Of a stretch of 64,000 bases of DNA, positions 1 to 11,076 are shown in pieces. Below the pieces are notes generated by a model, which was not told the DNA's origin, did not search any database, and saw only the letters and a program-made list of their open reading frames with translations. A program made the position numbers and the translations under genes. The first letter of the stretch is position 1. Every line of letters begins with the position of its first letter. Origin of the DNA: Sorghum bicolor (taxonomy: Eukaryota; Streptophyta; Magnoliopsida; Poales; Poaceae). The DNA is taken from positions 2,379,894-2,443,893 of the forward strand of contig NC_012873.2 in assembly GCF_000003195.3 (NCBI RefSeq), written 5' to 3'.

Positions 1-1435
1 CCCCTTAACATAATCACCGATCAAGATCCTGCGATGAGAGCTGCCATTTGCATTGTGTTTCCAAACACAACCCACAGGAATTGCAGGTGGCACATCATGG
101 ACAAGTTTTCAGGCACAATTGGACCGATCCTTGCTAAAAATGATGAGCTGAATGAGGAGTTTGTGGATTGCTTAAACCACACTGTAAGCCCAGAAGATTT
201 TGAGTCAAAGTGGTCTACTATGGTCCAGAAATACGGTTTGGAGGACAATGAGCATTTTCAACACCTATACCACATAAGGCAGAGCTTCATACCAGCCTAC
301 TACATGCACAGTTTCTTCCCATTCCTCCAGTCGACTCAAAGAAGCGAGGGGTTCAATGCTTTGTTGAAGAAGTATGTGAACCCAAACTTGTCAGTGCTAC
401 AGTTTGTGAGGCAGTACCAGAAAATACAAGAAAAGTGTCTGGTTGCACAGGATGGGCAAGACTTCAGGACCGATGAGAATGAGCGAAGACGATGGTCAAG
501 GCATCCACTTGAGAAGCATGCTTCCACTGTATACACAAAGAATATGTTTTACAGGTTCTCCAAAGAGTTTGAGAAAACTGCAGAATATGATGTGAAGCCT
601 GTAGGACAATTCCAATATTGGTTGGAGCCCAATAATAGCTTTGTTTTTGGGTATGGAAAAAGGAACTATCTTGTTACAGCAATAGAAGAGGATGAAAGCT
701 ATTGTTGCGAGTGTAGCAAGTTTGATAGGGATGGAATCATTTGCTGCCACATTATGAGAGTTATGGTTAGAATGGGTGTGAAATTAATACCAGAAAGGTA
801 CATCCTTAAAAGGTGGACGCAACAAGCAATTGCTAGTGATACTAATCAGGTCCAAAATGTGAATGCCCCAGTAGGGCTTGTAGCCCGTGGGATGCCATTG
901 ACTAGTGAAAAAACTTTGAGATTGACCAATGCAACCACCGCGTTTGCAGCAATAGCAGTGGAAGGTTGTACAAATGATGAAAACTATGCTATTTTGGAGA
1001 AGCACATCAAGGAGATGCGATCTGAATTTGAAGAAATTAAGAAAAGGATGATGGCAAATAGGCAAAACACTAGTGGTACAGAAAGTGGTGCTACAGAAGG
1101 TGCAGAAAATGGTACAGATGTCTCTACTCTAACTAGACCTTCATTGCAAACTGCAGGTTTAAAAAACTAGACACTATATTCTGCTTTACTTCATCTTTGT
1201 ACGCTTGTACTAGATTGATTAGTTGCTTATTGCATTTCTCATTGTAGGTGCAGTGGCTGGTCCAAATACATCAAGTGTAGCGAACCCCCCAAAATCAAAA
1301 GCTAAAGGGCGCAGGAAGGAGAAGGCACACAAAAAAGGGATGAATGGTCAAGCGAAGAGGAAGAATAAGTGCAGCATTTGCAAATCATATGATCACAATG
1401 CACAGAGATGCCCGGACAAACTCAAAAAAAAATAA
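1..1435 (+). CDS. FAR1/MULE-type transposase, 3' part (5' end outside window)
   Basis: Two coding exons, 1-1156 and 1248-1435, join in frame across a 91-bp phase-1 intron. The frame is open from the first base, so the gene starts upstream of the window. Position 16 onward encodes TDQDPAM, the typical aspartate motif of MULE/FAR1 transposases, followed by FPNTTHRNCRWH. The RSEGFN motif near 340 fits the catalytic glutamate region. A SWIM zinc finger (CEC...CCH) lies near 706-750. Exon 2 is basic and ends in a CX2CX4HX4C zinc knuckle near 1370-1412, just before the stop. In this family such proteins either move Mutator-like elements or are domesticated FAR1-related transcription factors. The convergent Ulp1 gene next door favours a transposon copy. 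No stop or frameshift interrupts the visible part. Confidence 0.85.
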
Positions 1436-1462
1436 AAACAGTTTCTTAGTGGGAATAAATAC

Positions 1463-4400
1463 CTAGCAAATATTCATTTTACATCTCCATGCAATATTGT
1501 TTTCTGGATGTTGGAGCCATTTGTATGTGAGCATCTTTCGAATAGTTGGCATATCTTTTTCCTTAAACTGTGGCATGTTAATACCATTCCAGTGTTCACA
1601 ATGCATTAGCATGTGGAACCCGCAGTCATGACTGCAAAAAAAAAGTCATAATCATATGGAGGATGACAGAAACTTTAGATATGAAAATAATATGTATGTT
1701 GAACTATTGACCTACTTGTTTGACTGCAATGGAACATTAATATCAATCAGTTGATACTTGTCAATATTCTTCCTTGAATTAGGGTAATGTTTGCGCCAAA
1801 GTTCCTTAATTGCAGTGATCAAATTGTTGCAGCATGTCTTCAAGTTAATGTCGGCGAGAGACCTCATAGAATCGAGAACTTCAAACCTTTCTTCCCTTAG
1901 GTTCAAGACTAGAAGGAAGAAGTGGCCCACTGTTCTATCAAGCCTTTTGAAACGAATATTTTGCAATACAGGAAACATGACCTACAAAAAAAATGCTAGC
2001 AAAAAAATGAGAATAGCTAGTAAAACCAAAAAAAAGGCTTCATAGCATCTATATTGCAATAAAAAAACATAATCCTTGAGTGATATAACAGCTAGCAGGC
2101 TTCTAAAAAAAATGGTCGTGAATCAAATTGAGATATGGACAATTTAACATAGGCACTACCTGTTGTTCTCTGCCCTACACATGTCATATTTTGTTATTTT
2201 TCTATAAATTGGTCCACAAATTTTAGAACACGAAAACAAAAAGTTATGATGGTAGGACACCCAAGGATTACATATTTTTTTTTAAAAAAAAAGTATAGCC
2301 TAAAACGAAGCAATATTATAGCCTAATGCCCATAGTTAAATTGCCTATTTTCGAAAAAAAATAGAAGAGGGATCAAGTGGACGATCAATTACCAATTGAG
2401 AACGGTCTAGGTGATGGAGGCTTCTTTGGAAAGCACTATTAATCTCCCCATTATCCAGAATCCCATCTTGTAGAAAAGACTGTAAAAAAAAGAATTAAAG
2501 AACAATGTTAGAGAAAAAAGTGCTTGTTTGAAAAAAAATAAGCATACAAACTTAGAAACATCAGTAAAAGTAAAAAAGAAAAGGGGGAATTCTCACAGCT
2601 ATCCTTAATGGGAGTATTTGTTTTACAGGGATCTTGGCCTTTCTGTCTTTTAATGCATATATAGCAATTTCAGCTACTGTGTTGAATAATTTTCCACCTG
2701 GTTTAACTGATTCAGAAAGGTGCTTCAAGCTCACATAGTAATCTGGATAACTGATTATGATATCGCTGCGTACAACATGGATGGATCATAGTTAAAAAAA
2801 ACAAAATTCAAAATGAATTCGAGAGTTTAATAGGCAGAAAAACTAGCAAAAAAGAAAAAGTTGCACATACTCTCCTTGGCTTGAGCTTTGACTCGAACTC
2901 CTGGTTGACCTTCTAGTGGCCAAGCATACCACATCATATGCACGACTTGCAACCTTGCTGCACTTCAAGTCATTTCTGCCATAATCAATATATGGGGACT
3001 GCAAAGCACGCCCTGGTCGTGTTGGCCTTCTGGGCGGAGGTTGATACGCAGGTGTGTGTGAAGTGCTGGGAGCAGATTGTAGACCATAGGTTGTAGCTGA
3101 TGTTGTCTTTTCAACTCTTATTGGCTTCCTTTCTAAATGTTCAATTGGGTTATCTGTAGGTACAGGAGTTTGCTTAACTGCACTGCTAGAAAGTGACTTA
3201 TCTGTCCTGTTCCTTTCTATATCTTCAATTTGGGCATCAAGTTCTTTAAATTGTTCTTCACTTAAATTGTCCCAAAAATAATCATCATCATATTTCCTTG
3301 CGATCCTTTCTGAATTACATTCACTTGGCTTTGATGGTGGACGTTCACGGGGTGTGGGAAAATCAATGAATCTCATAATGTCCATTGGTGGGGGATCAAA
3401 ATCCCATTTAGAGTGCTTTTCTGATTTTTCTTTGTTTTCCACAACACTAGCAGAAGGAGGGAGCCTTTAGCCATGAAAACAAACAAGAAAATAGTGTTAG
3501 TATTGTTGTGTTACTAGAAAAAAAATTGATTTAAAAACAAGGACAAAAAAAATGCTATCTATTCATAGTTGCAATACTATCTCTCCATACTCGAGCAATT
3601 TTATTCAAATGACCTAACAAAAGGAGTGATACTAGTGTAGGTGACCATTTAACACATAAACACAACTGACCCATAAAGTATAAAAAATAGACACAAAAAA
3701 TATAATTGCTACCAAATTACAAATAACTTAGTTGCTTAACACAAAAAAAATATATCCAATTTACCTCAGCCTTTCCCTTCTTGATTGAGAAGGAACAACT
3801 TCTAGTGGTATTGGTTCTGATTCCCTTGAATCACCAGCCGGTGCGTCAACTTTAGTGTGCTTTTCTGATTTTTCTTTGTTTTCCACAACACTAGCAGAAG
3901 GAGGGAGCCTTTAGCCATGAAAACGAACAAAAAAATAGTGTTAGTACTGTTGTGTTGCTAGAAAAAAAATTGATTTAAAAACAAGGACAAAAGAAATGCT
4001 ATCTATTCATAATTGCAATACTATCTCTCCATACTCGAGCAATTTTATTCAAATGACCTAACAAAGGAGTGATACTAGTGTAGGTGACCATTTAACACAT
4101 AAACACAACTGACCCATAAAGTATAAAAAATAGACACAAGAAAAATATAATTGCTACCAAATTACAAATAACTTGCCTCGCTAATAAATATTAAGTTGCT
4201 TAACACAAAAAAAATATATCCCATTTACCTCAGCCTTTCCCTTCTTGATTGAGAAGGAACAACTTCTAGTGGTATTGGTTCTGATTCCCTTGAATCACCA
4301 GCCGGTGCATCAACTTTAGTGTGCTTTCCTAATTTTTCATTCTTTTCCACAACACTAGCAGAAGGAGGGAGCCTTTAGCCATGAAAAAAAAACAAGGTTG

Positions 4401-6833
4401 AAGAGGCACAGCCCAAGCTAATGCCAAGATTACAATATCAGAAAATTTGAGATGGAAGGGCCAGTCATAAAGTAGAAAAAAGAAATACTGGACTTTGTGC
4501 AGGCAAAAAGATCAAAGACCAGCATGGATGAGTATGAGACTTGTGTTGGCTGAGGCAAACTATGATGCTTATAACTTGTGGTAGTAGTCTTAGAATACAA
4601 AAAATCATACAGATAAAAAAAACAGCACAGTGCATTCATTGTAGGGAGACAAGAACCATGCATATACAGTAAGTCAGTAACAGCTGATTTGACAGATACA
4701 AAAGTTCTCTGAACAATTTTTCACAAAAAAATATCTCATTTTTACCTCAGCCTTTCCCTTTTTGATTGAGAAGGAACAACTTCTAGTGGTGGATCAACTA
4801 TGTTGGTTGCATCATCCTCATCAGAGACACTCTTGTCCTCTAGCTCCACTTCTTTGTCCACCTCCTTATCCTCTAGCTCCGCTTCTTTGTCGGCCTCCTC
4901 ATCTTCCTCGTCCTCATCCTCGTCCTCCTTCCAATCCTCCTCCTCCTCGTCCTCCTCTATCTCTTCGTCTTCGTCATCAACATTCTGTTGGTGATTTTTG
5001 GTAGTTCTTCTCCGTGTTGACCTTCTGGGCTCCTCTTGATCCTCAGAATCATCGCTGATTGTGGACACCTCACTTATAAATGTTCCTATCACTTCAGTGA
5101 AACCAATACAAGCTTTCTTGACAACTTCAGATAATTTCCTTTTCTTCTGTAATTTAAAAAAGTGTAAAAAATGTTAGCTCCTAAATGATTGTAACTGGAC
5201 ACACAATAAGCTAGATTGCCTATTTACTAAGTCATTGTCGCCTAATAGATGACATTTAAATTGTCTAAAAAGAAAATGCAATCCACTACAACATTACCTG
5301 ATCATCACTAATAGAGGCTCCAGGAACATCCCCTAGAATGTATTTTAAACAGTTCAAATGCAAAAAAATGTTTACAACAATTAATGCTTCACAGCTAACC
5401 TTGATCATCCTAAATTTTAGAACTATTTGCATCCTTTTCTTCTCACGCCTGAGCTATCATTTCTGATTGTCTTACTATTAATGCTTTATCAGCCGCACTG
5501 TTTTTGCTAATTTATAACAAATATTATTGCTTAATACATTCAAAAAACTGAAAACTGGCAGAAATATTTCAGGACTTCCAAAAGTGAAACTGAAAACTGA
5601 GACTGAAATTGAAATTTGGATTCTATTATTTCCATACCTTTGAAGACATGGGTGCAGATGCCCTGTGTGAAATAAAATTATCTATGTCTTGGAAATCCCC
5701 AAATAAAGAGGTCTCAGTGACTGAACCAGCTAGTTTCTTGAGCTGTCACACGAAAAAATGAAAAAAAAATTGACTAAATTGACAAATGCATAGTACATAT
5801 AAAAAAATTGACACAGATAAATATACAAAAAAAAATCATACCTTGAGTTTCCCAAATGTGCCATTTGTGTTAGTATCCATCTTTATGACCTTGTTGATAA
5901 GTTTCATGTTCCATGCTGCAACTCTTGGCTGTTTTTCAGGGACTTGTATGTTTCCTACCTCCAAAGAGTCCAGGTAAAGTATCTAAAAAAGGCATATATG
6001 TAATGTACCATTAAAAAACATGTAAAAGAGAAAAAAATATAGTACATGAATATAAGATTAAAAAAGAAAAAGGAAAAGACACTCACGGAGAGGAAATACA
6101 GACAGCCTAAAACAGAATCCTTTTTATGCATCTTTCCCACGGATCCTTTGAGAGTATCTACTACAAATTTGCACCAATTCAATTCCTTAACTTTTGATAG
6201 ATCAACCAAAGAAGGATAGCACTTTGGGCTGATGCACAAAGCTGTGCTCCCACACAAAAAGGTTGAGATAGCAACCATGAGCCAACACCGGAGGTAGTCA
6301 TCGTTTGCTTCCTTGTTTGCGCACAGCCTTTCTGTTATTGTTGTAATTGCAGGAGACCTTCCGTTGTCAAAGCTGCACTTTTCATTGATGAAACTAATTG
6401 CACTTCCATTGAATTCATATTTAACCTCATCTTCACCCATAGGTAACCCAAGTATCCTATTCACAGCAGCTGCATTTACTTTAATCTTCCCTCTTCCAGG
6501 AATTACAAGCTCTTCTGATTCACCATCCACATTCTTCACAAGCCATTTACTTAGGGCAGATGGCAATCGACCACTTCCTATCTCAAGCAAGCCTCCAAAG
6601 CCAGCATCACTAACAAGCTTCCGCTGGGCCTCTGACATTTCCTTGTACAATTTAAACAGTCTAGCAGGAGTTGCTCTGTTCCTTACACCCTGAAAAATGC
6701 AAAAAAAGAAAATGGGAAATAAAAAAACAAAAAAAATATAAGATTATATACACTTATAAAGAAAAGGATGATTCAAACATACATGTGTCCCGCTAGTGCG
6801 ACCACCACCAGCGCCCCTCTTTTTGGTAGCCAT
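1463..6833 (-). CDS. Ulp1-like cysteine protease gene, 13 exons, 962 aa
   Basis: Proposed exons (genomic order): 1463-1631, 1716-1981, 2160-2174, 2393-2479, 2597-2765, 2871-3464, 3765-3908, 4229-4372, 4746-5146, 5638-5742, 5842-5982, 6087-6689, 6783-6833. They sum to 2,889 nt and stay in frame from ATG (6833) to TAG (1463). The N-terminal half (residues 18-300) resembles the conserved region of grass Ulp1 transposon proteins. It is followed by an acidic Asp/Glu tract, repeated RRERLR-ended exons and a C-terminal C48 peptidase domain. The catalytic set is present: His838 (GHFF), Asp855 (VLDS), Gln904 and Cys910 (NHDCGFH). Family members cleave ubiquitin-like proteins such as SUMO. The residue after the catalytic His is Phe rather than the usual Trp. 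Copies of this class are typically carried by Mutator-like elements, and the convergent transposase fits that. The least certain piece is the 15-nt microexon. Confidence 0.78.
3413..4385 (-). repeat. Tandem exon-plus-intron duplication inside the Ulp1 gene
   Basis: Units of 444 bp (3413-3856) and 464 bp (3857-4320) are nearly identical, and a third begins at 4321 but diverges after about 65 bp. Each full unit carries one exon boundary set, giving exons 3765-3908 and 4229-4372, both 144 nt, and the start of exon 2871-3464. Exon 4746-5146 ends in the same coding stretch. The repeated protein motif is PLEVVPSQSRRERLR (SKRERLR in the upstream copy). Because all junctions share the same phase, the duplications lengthen the protein without breaking the frame. 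Confidence 0.9.
5146..5637. other. Long intron of the Ulp1 gene with a decoy exon-like segment
   Basis: This intron lies between coding exons 5638-5742 and 4746-5146 on the minus strand. A 35-bp stretch at 5298-5332 has good splice sites, and one reading frame gives VPGASISDDQ. Its length would break the frame between two phase-0 neighbours, so I left it out of the gene model. Similar sequence recurs in the opposite orientation near 6935 and 7455. Confidence 0.55.
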
Positions 6834-9800
6834 TGTCTGTAAGTAAATTTTAAAAAAGTTAGAAAAAATCATACTGATTCAGAAAAAAGCATACACAACT
6901 ACCAGCAGGAAAATGGCATGAAAAAAAACAAAAATGGTAATGTTGTAGTGGATTGCATTTTCTTAGGCAAAAAAGTGTCATTCATTAGGCAAAAATGACT
7001 TCTTAAAATGGGCGATTTATGTATTCTAAAAAAGCATCTTGTTACTATAACTACTTCCATTCAGCAAATGCACTAAAAATACTAGTTCTGAGACTTGTTT
7101 CTTGTCTCCCAACTCAAGAAACATGTGCCCAAAAGCTCATCAGCAAAAAAAAGGAAGCTGCTTGGCTGGCAACAAAAGAGCCAAACTGGTGCCAGCTATG
7201 TAAGCTGCGGTAGCAGAAGTAGATGGGAAAAAACACGGTAACAGATTAGTCATTCTTATCATAGGTTAGAACTCAATAGAGGTTATCCGCTTCTATACCC
7301 AAACCTTATTTTAAGAATCATTTGTTAGATGCAAATATTTTCTAGATGCAGTATTTTAAGAGCCAACAACTGACCAAAAATATAGATGCGCCTACTGCCC
7401 TACTGTGTTTGAAATCAGATTATCGCTTGAAAGAAACAACAATATAGGATGTTCGTGGAGCCTCTATTGGTGATGAGCAAGTTGCTGCTGGAAAAAATAC
7501 TTGTAGTATATTGCACTTTCTAAAGCAATTTAAGGATCATTTGTTAAGCAACAATGTTTTCCTAAATAGGCAATTTATGTATTCTGAAAAAGCAAATATA
7601 GCATCTGTGTTCACATGGCGCTCATAGCCCCCCTCCCCCCTGATTTATATGCGAAAAAAAATACATGGATAGTTTATGAGAATCATATAAAATGGACATT
7701 GGTTTGAAAATGGTCAATATACCTTATATAGTAGGCATGGGCCTTTTGTAAAAAAAAGTGGAATATGTAAGTCTAAATGTATTAGTGAATTTTCTGCATT
7801 CAGTTTAGAGTATTGAGTTGTATTTTACAGCAGCATAGGCATGAAAACCAGGGCGGATTCCACAGGGTGGGCTGCCCGGGCTGCAGCCCCCCCCCCCTTG
7901 AGCCTGATTTATGCCTTTAAATCAATAGTACTTCCATTAATCTCTAACTTTAGTTCTAAAAAGCTTCACTATTTAGCCCCCCCCCCCCCCTCCCCCGGAG
8001 TCCCAATTCTAGATCCGCCCCTGATGAAAACATTATAAGTTGTGGTGAAAACAAGCATTATATTAGGCTTTACCTTTTTAAAACATTGCAGCGTAGGCAT
8101 TAATTGCAATAAAAAATTACAAAATTGTCTATAGGCTTTACCTAAAACCCAAACATAGCTAGCCTAAAAAAAGCCAAATCAAAGAAGCTCTTTGCCTTGG
8201 CCCTTTGGCCATGGCTATACCTCTAGTATTGCGAATAACATAAAAGGCACTTGAATCTACATAATTATAAGGACAAGACAATATTAATGGTTTGCTTGTA
8301 GCATAAACAGCGTAGTTTGGCTCTTAAGTTGGCCAATGTTAACAAGAAAGATGATAGATGAGAACCCATGAACAATACTGAATGAACCATGAGTTTCCTA
8401 AACATGTATTCCAGAAATGGGTAATAATCAGAACACAGAAAAAAATACTAAAAACCTAAAACATAAAAAATGCTTAGCTAATATTTATAATTTGCTTGTT
8501 GATTTAGTATAAGTTGCCTACATGAAAGTAATGAAGTACATGTTTAGGAAAAGAGGCATGAAAATGTGCTCTCACCACATATGTACTTATTTACATATTG
8601 CGCACATCATACATGCTTTGTGCTTTGTACTTGATCTTCCCCTCCTAGATAACTTGGAACCTGCAATGGAAGAACATGAAAAAACAAAAAATAGAGATTA
8701 GAGAAAGAATGATGTAAAAATTGCCTAATGATTTGCATCATTTTGCATTGATCATGCCACACTATTGCCTGGTCAGAGTATATTTAGTTGCCTATTTCCA
8801 ATGAAGTTTAGTAACTAATCAATGTGCATGTAAGCAGTAGTATCCTAGAGAACAATTAGAAGCCAGATTGTATTTGTACTGTACAAGGTAGTAGCCTACC
8901 AGGGAGTGGCAGGGCAGATCAGTTCCATTTCGTGGCCACTAAAACCTGTTGTCTGACCAGGACATGCAGAAGTCAAACTAGTTTTGGGCTGTAACATGTC
9001 GGTTGCCACAACCCACAACAACCAAAAATCTTAGCTATGTTGTACTATAAATAGAAAGCAATATAAACTTGAAGCTGTAGCTTTTAGCGGCACCTAAACA
9101 AACTATCCAGTCTTATTTCTACAAACGCATTTGAGTTGGTTTAGATACAACATTGGTGTTCAATTTGAGTATAATAAAGATATTTTGTGCAAACAAAACA
9201 TCAGGTCAATACAAAAAATGCTTCAGAACCAGGTGATGAGAACATGAATATACAGTTCTACAGAGCTATTTGGTGTTGCAGAGAACAATCAGGGAATTCA
9301 TTAGGCAATAATGTTTTCCTAAAAATAGCAATTCATGTAGACTAAAAAAGCAAGTATAGAGTATGCGTTCATTTTGCAACCTACACCCCCACCCCCACCC
9401 CCATTTAATTGCAAAAAAAATCAAAAACAGGGGCAAAAAGTCATGGTGTCAAAAACAACTGATATTACAAACTAAGAGCTGACATGCAACTCTTGTCTAC
9501 TGCAAAAGCTAACATGCAACTCTTGTCTACTGCAACTTTGACCTTGTTACTACGGCAAAAAAACCTCCGTCGCCGCTCTGAATATCGGCAGCCATGCCCT
9601 CCCCTCAGTGAACAAAAAAAATCTACAACAGAACTGAATACCAATTGTGACGAACTGGCTTCGATTTGGTGGCCTTTGGGGGAAATCTGGGTAACAGAGT
9701 TCGTTTACAGGAGCAGATGACTAGAACTAATTCTAGAGTATTTCTGTTACAATGTTTTCTACCTGAACCAAATGAGCAAATAGCTTATATAGCCTGACCC

Positions 9801-9900
9801 GCCTGCAACAGCTGTCACCAATCGATCACCGCGAACCGCCTCAACAGACAATCCATGTCTCAAATCTGAGAGAAGGCAGAGGATGAGCACTACCTGACAT
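6834..9900. other. Transposon-internal non-coding DNA upstream of the Ulp1 gene
   Basis: I see no credible gene here. The stretch is AT-rich, with short segments repeated in diverged form: the sequence around 7540-7625 resembles 9285-9380, and 6935-7015 resembles the reverse complement of 5220-5300. A small hAT MITE sits at 7849-8023. The right terminal inverted repeat of the presumed Mutator-like element should lie in or beyond this stretch. It cannot be recognised without the left end, which is outside the window. Confidence 0.6.
7849..8023. mobile_element. hAT-type MITE with 8-bp target duplication
   Basis: The 175-bp element has ends CAGGGCGGATTC and GATCCGCCCCTG, which are near-perfect inverted repeats. 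It is flanked on both sides by the identical 8-mer ATGAAAAC (7841-7848 and 8024-8031). An 8-bp duplication is the hallmark of the hAT superfamily. The interior has long C runs and no coding capacity. Confidence 0.88.
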
Positions 9901-9925
9901 GGATCCGCCACGGGAAGTAGAGTAC

Positions 9926-10120
9926 CTGGGAGACGACGTCGCGGCCGGCGAGGGCGATGATGTCGGCGCAGGAGACCTTGTATGCGCACTTGTGGGTCGG
10001 CGTCGACACGCGGCCTTGGCGCGGGTGACGAGGTCCAGCGCGTCCGGTACACAGCGTCGTGTCGGCGCCCGCGCTGTGCTCGTCGTCGGGACCCGACAGC
10101 AACACGGACGCGTCGCAGCC
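9926..10120 (-). pseudogene. Class III peroxidase exon fragment with compensating indels
   Basis: The minus strand has a 195-bp segment bounded by an AG acceptor and a GT donor, exactly where class III peroxidase introns normally fall. It begins GCDASVLLSG and ends KVSCADIIALAGRDVVSQ, both family signatures around the haem pocket. The middle reads in other frames: DALDLVTRAKAA and VDADPQ are recognisable, but shifted. Small insertions and deletions therefore cancel out, keeping the segment open while scrambling about 15-20 residues. No distal-histidine exon or convincing following exon is visible, although an acceptor lies at 9803. It is a gene fragment, possibly picked up by the surrounding transposon. 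Confidence 0.8.
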
Positions 10121-10845
10121 CTGGGATTGTGCAGGGACGGGGGACGTCAATCGATCTATTGGATCCATGGGATTATGCGGGATCCAGGGGGAGGATGAAC
10201 GGGGGGAGGCGAGGGCGACGAACCTGTGCGCGAGCAGGTTCCAGCACCCTATGCGGTTCGAGTTGCCTTCAATTCCTCACCGAGCCTCTTCTCTGCGCAA
10301 AAACCCTAGGTCAAAAGCATCGAATCTCGCCGAGAAAACACAGCAGAGAAGATGGGGGATCGGCGAGGGAGGAGGAAGGAGGGGAGGGGAGGGGAGAGGT
10401 GGGCGACGAACCTGTGCGGCATCCAGAAAGAGCTCGGCCCCGAACCTCTGCAGCAATGGGGATGAAATGCGTGGGGGAAAACTGACGGGCGCGGTTACCA
10501 ACGTTTGAAATGACAAGTCCAGACATGACAATGCCATGTGGGCCCGCGGTTTGTCCGCATGCCGCTTTGCAAATAAAGGCGCGTCGGCTCGTGGACGATT
10601 GGAGTGTGCGTGCAACAAGTTAATGGCACGGTCGGCCAGAAACAAGTCTTTACCTTTAATAAATCCCTGTAGGGGCCCCGGCCCCTCCAGTTTCGTCAAA
10701 AAAAAAACTCTCTAAATGGGCCACGAGATTTGCTCCTACTTCCCCTTATATAGTCTGGCGTATAGTAGGTTACTGTTGGAATGCCGAATTATTTGATCTA
10801 TCGGATCCTATCCTATCAGATCAACATGGTCTGCTGGGCTCTTAA
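10121..10845. other. GC-rich non-coding stretch
   Basis: The stretch is GC-rich to about 10690 and has overlapping open frames in several directions. Their composition is low-complexity (Arg, Gly, Pro), and I recognise no protein. The motif GCGACGAACCTGTGCG appears twice, near 10216 and 10403. A GGGGCC...GGCCCC palindrome followed by a short A-run occurs near 10670-10707, which could mark a transposon end. Confidence 0.4.
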
Positions 10846-11076
10846 GGCCTCGTTTAGTTCGCAAAAATTTTCAAGATTTTCCGTCACATCGAATCTTTGA
10901 TCGTATGCATGGAGCATTAAATATAGACGAAAATAAAAACTAACTACACAGTTTAGCTGTAATTTGTGAGATGAATCTTTTGAGCCTAGTTAATCCGTGA
11001 TTGGACAATGTTTGTCAAATAAAAACGAAATGCTACCGTACCCAAAAACGAAAAATTTTGTGAACTAAACAAGGCC
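10846..11076. mobile_element. Tourist-like MITE, GGCCTTGTTTAGTT family, copy 1
   Basis: The 231-bp element has ends GGCCTCGTTTAGTTCG and GAACTAAACAAGGCC and is flanked by TAA on both sides. A TAA/TTA duplication suggests the PIF-Harbinger (Tourist) group. The interior is AT-rich and shared with the copies at 12964, 14673, 30261, 53851 and 54095. It has no coding capacity. Confidence 0.85.

Noticed and set aside
4762..5004. Plus-strand frames rich in Ser, Pro and Leu
   Set aside because: They are the reverse complement of the acidic GAA/GAG/GAT tract of the Ulp1 gene.
5298..5332. Extra Ulp1 exon encoding VPGASISDDQ
   Set aside because: Splice sites are good but the length of 35 nt breaks the frame between two phase-0 exons, and the segment is a repeated sequence found elsewhere in the element.
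9982..10508. Plus-strand open frames of 100-170 codons
   Set aside because: GC-rich low-complexity frames overlap each other and the minus-strand peroxidase fragment; no family resemblance was seen.
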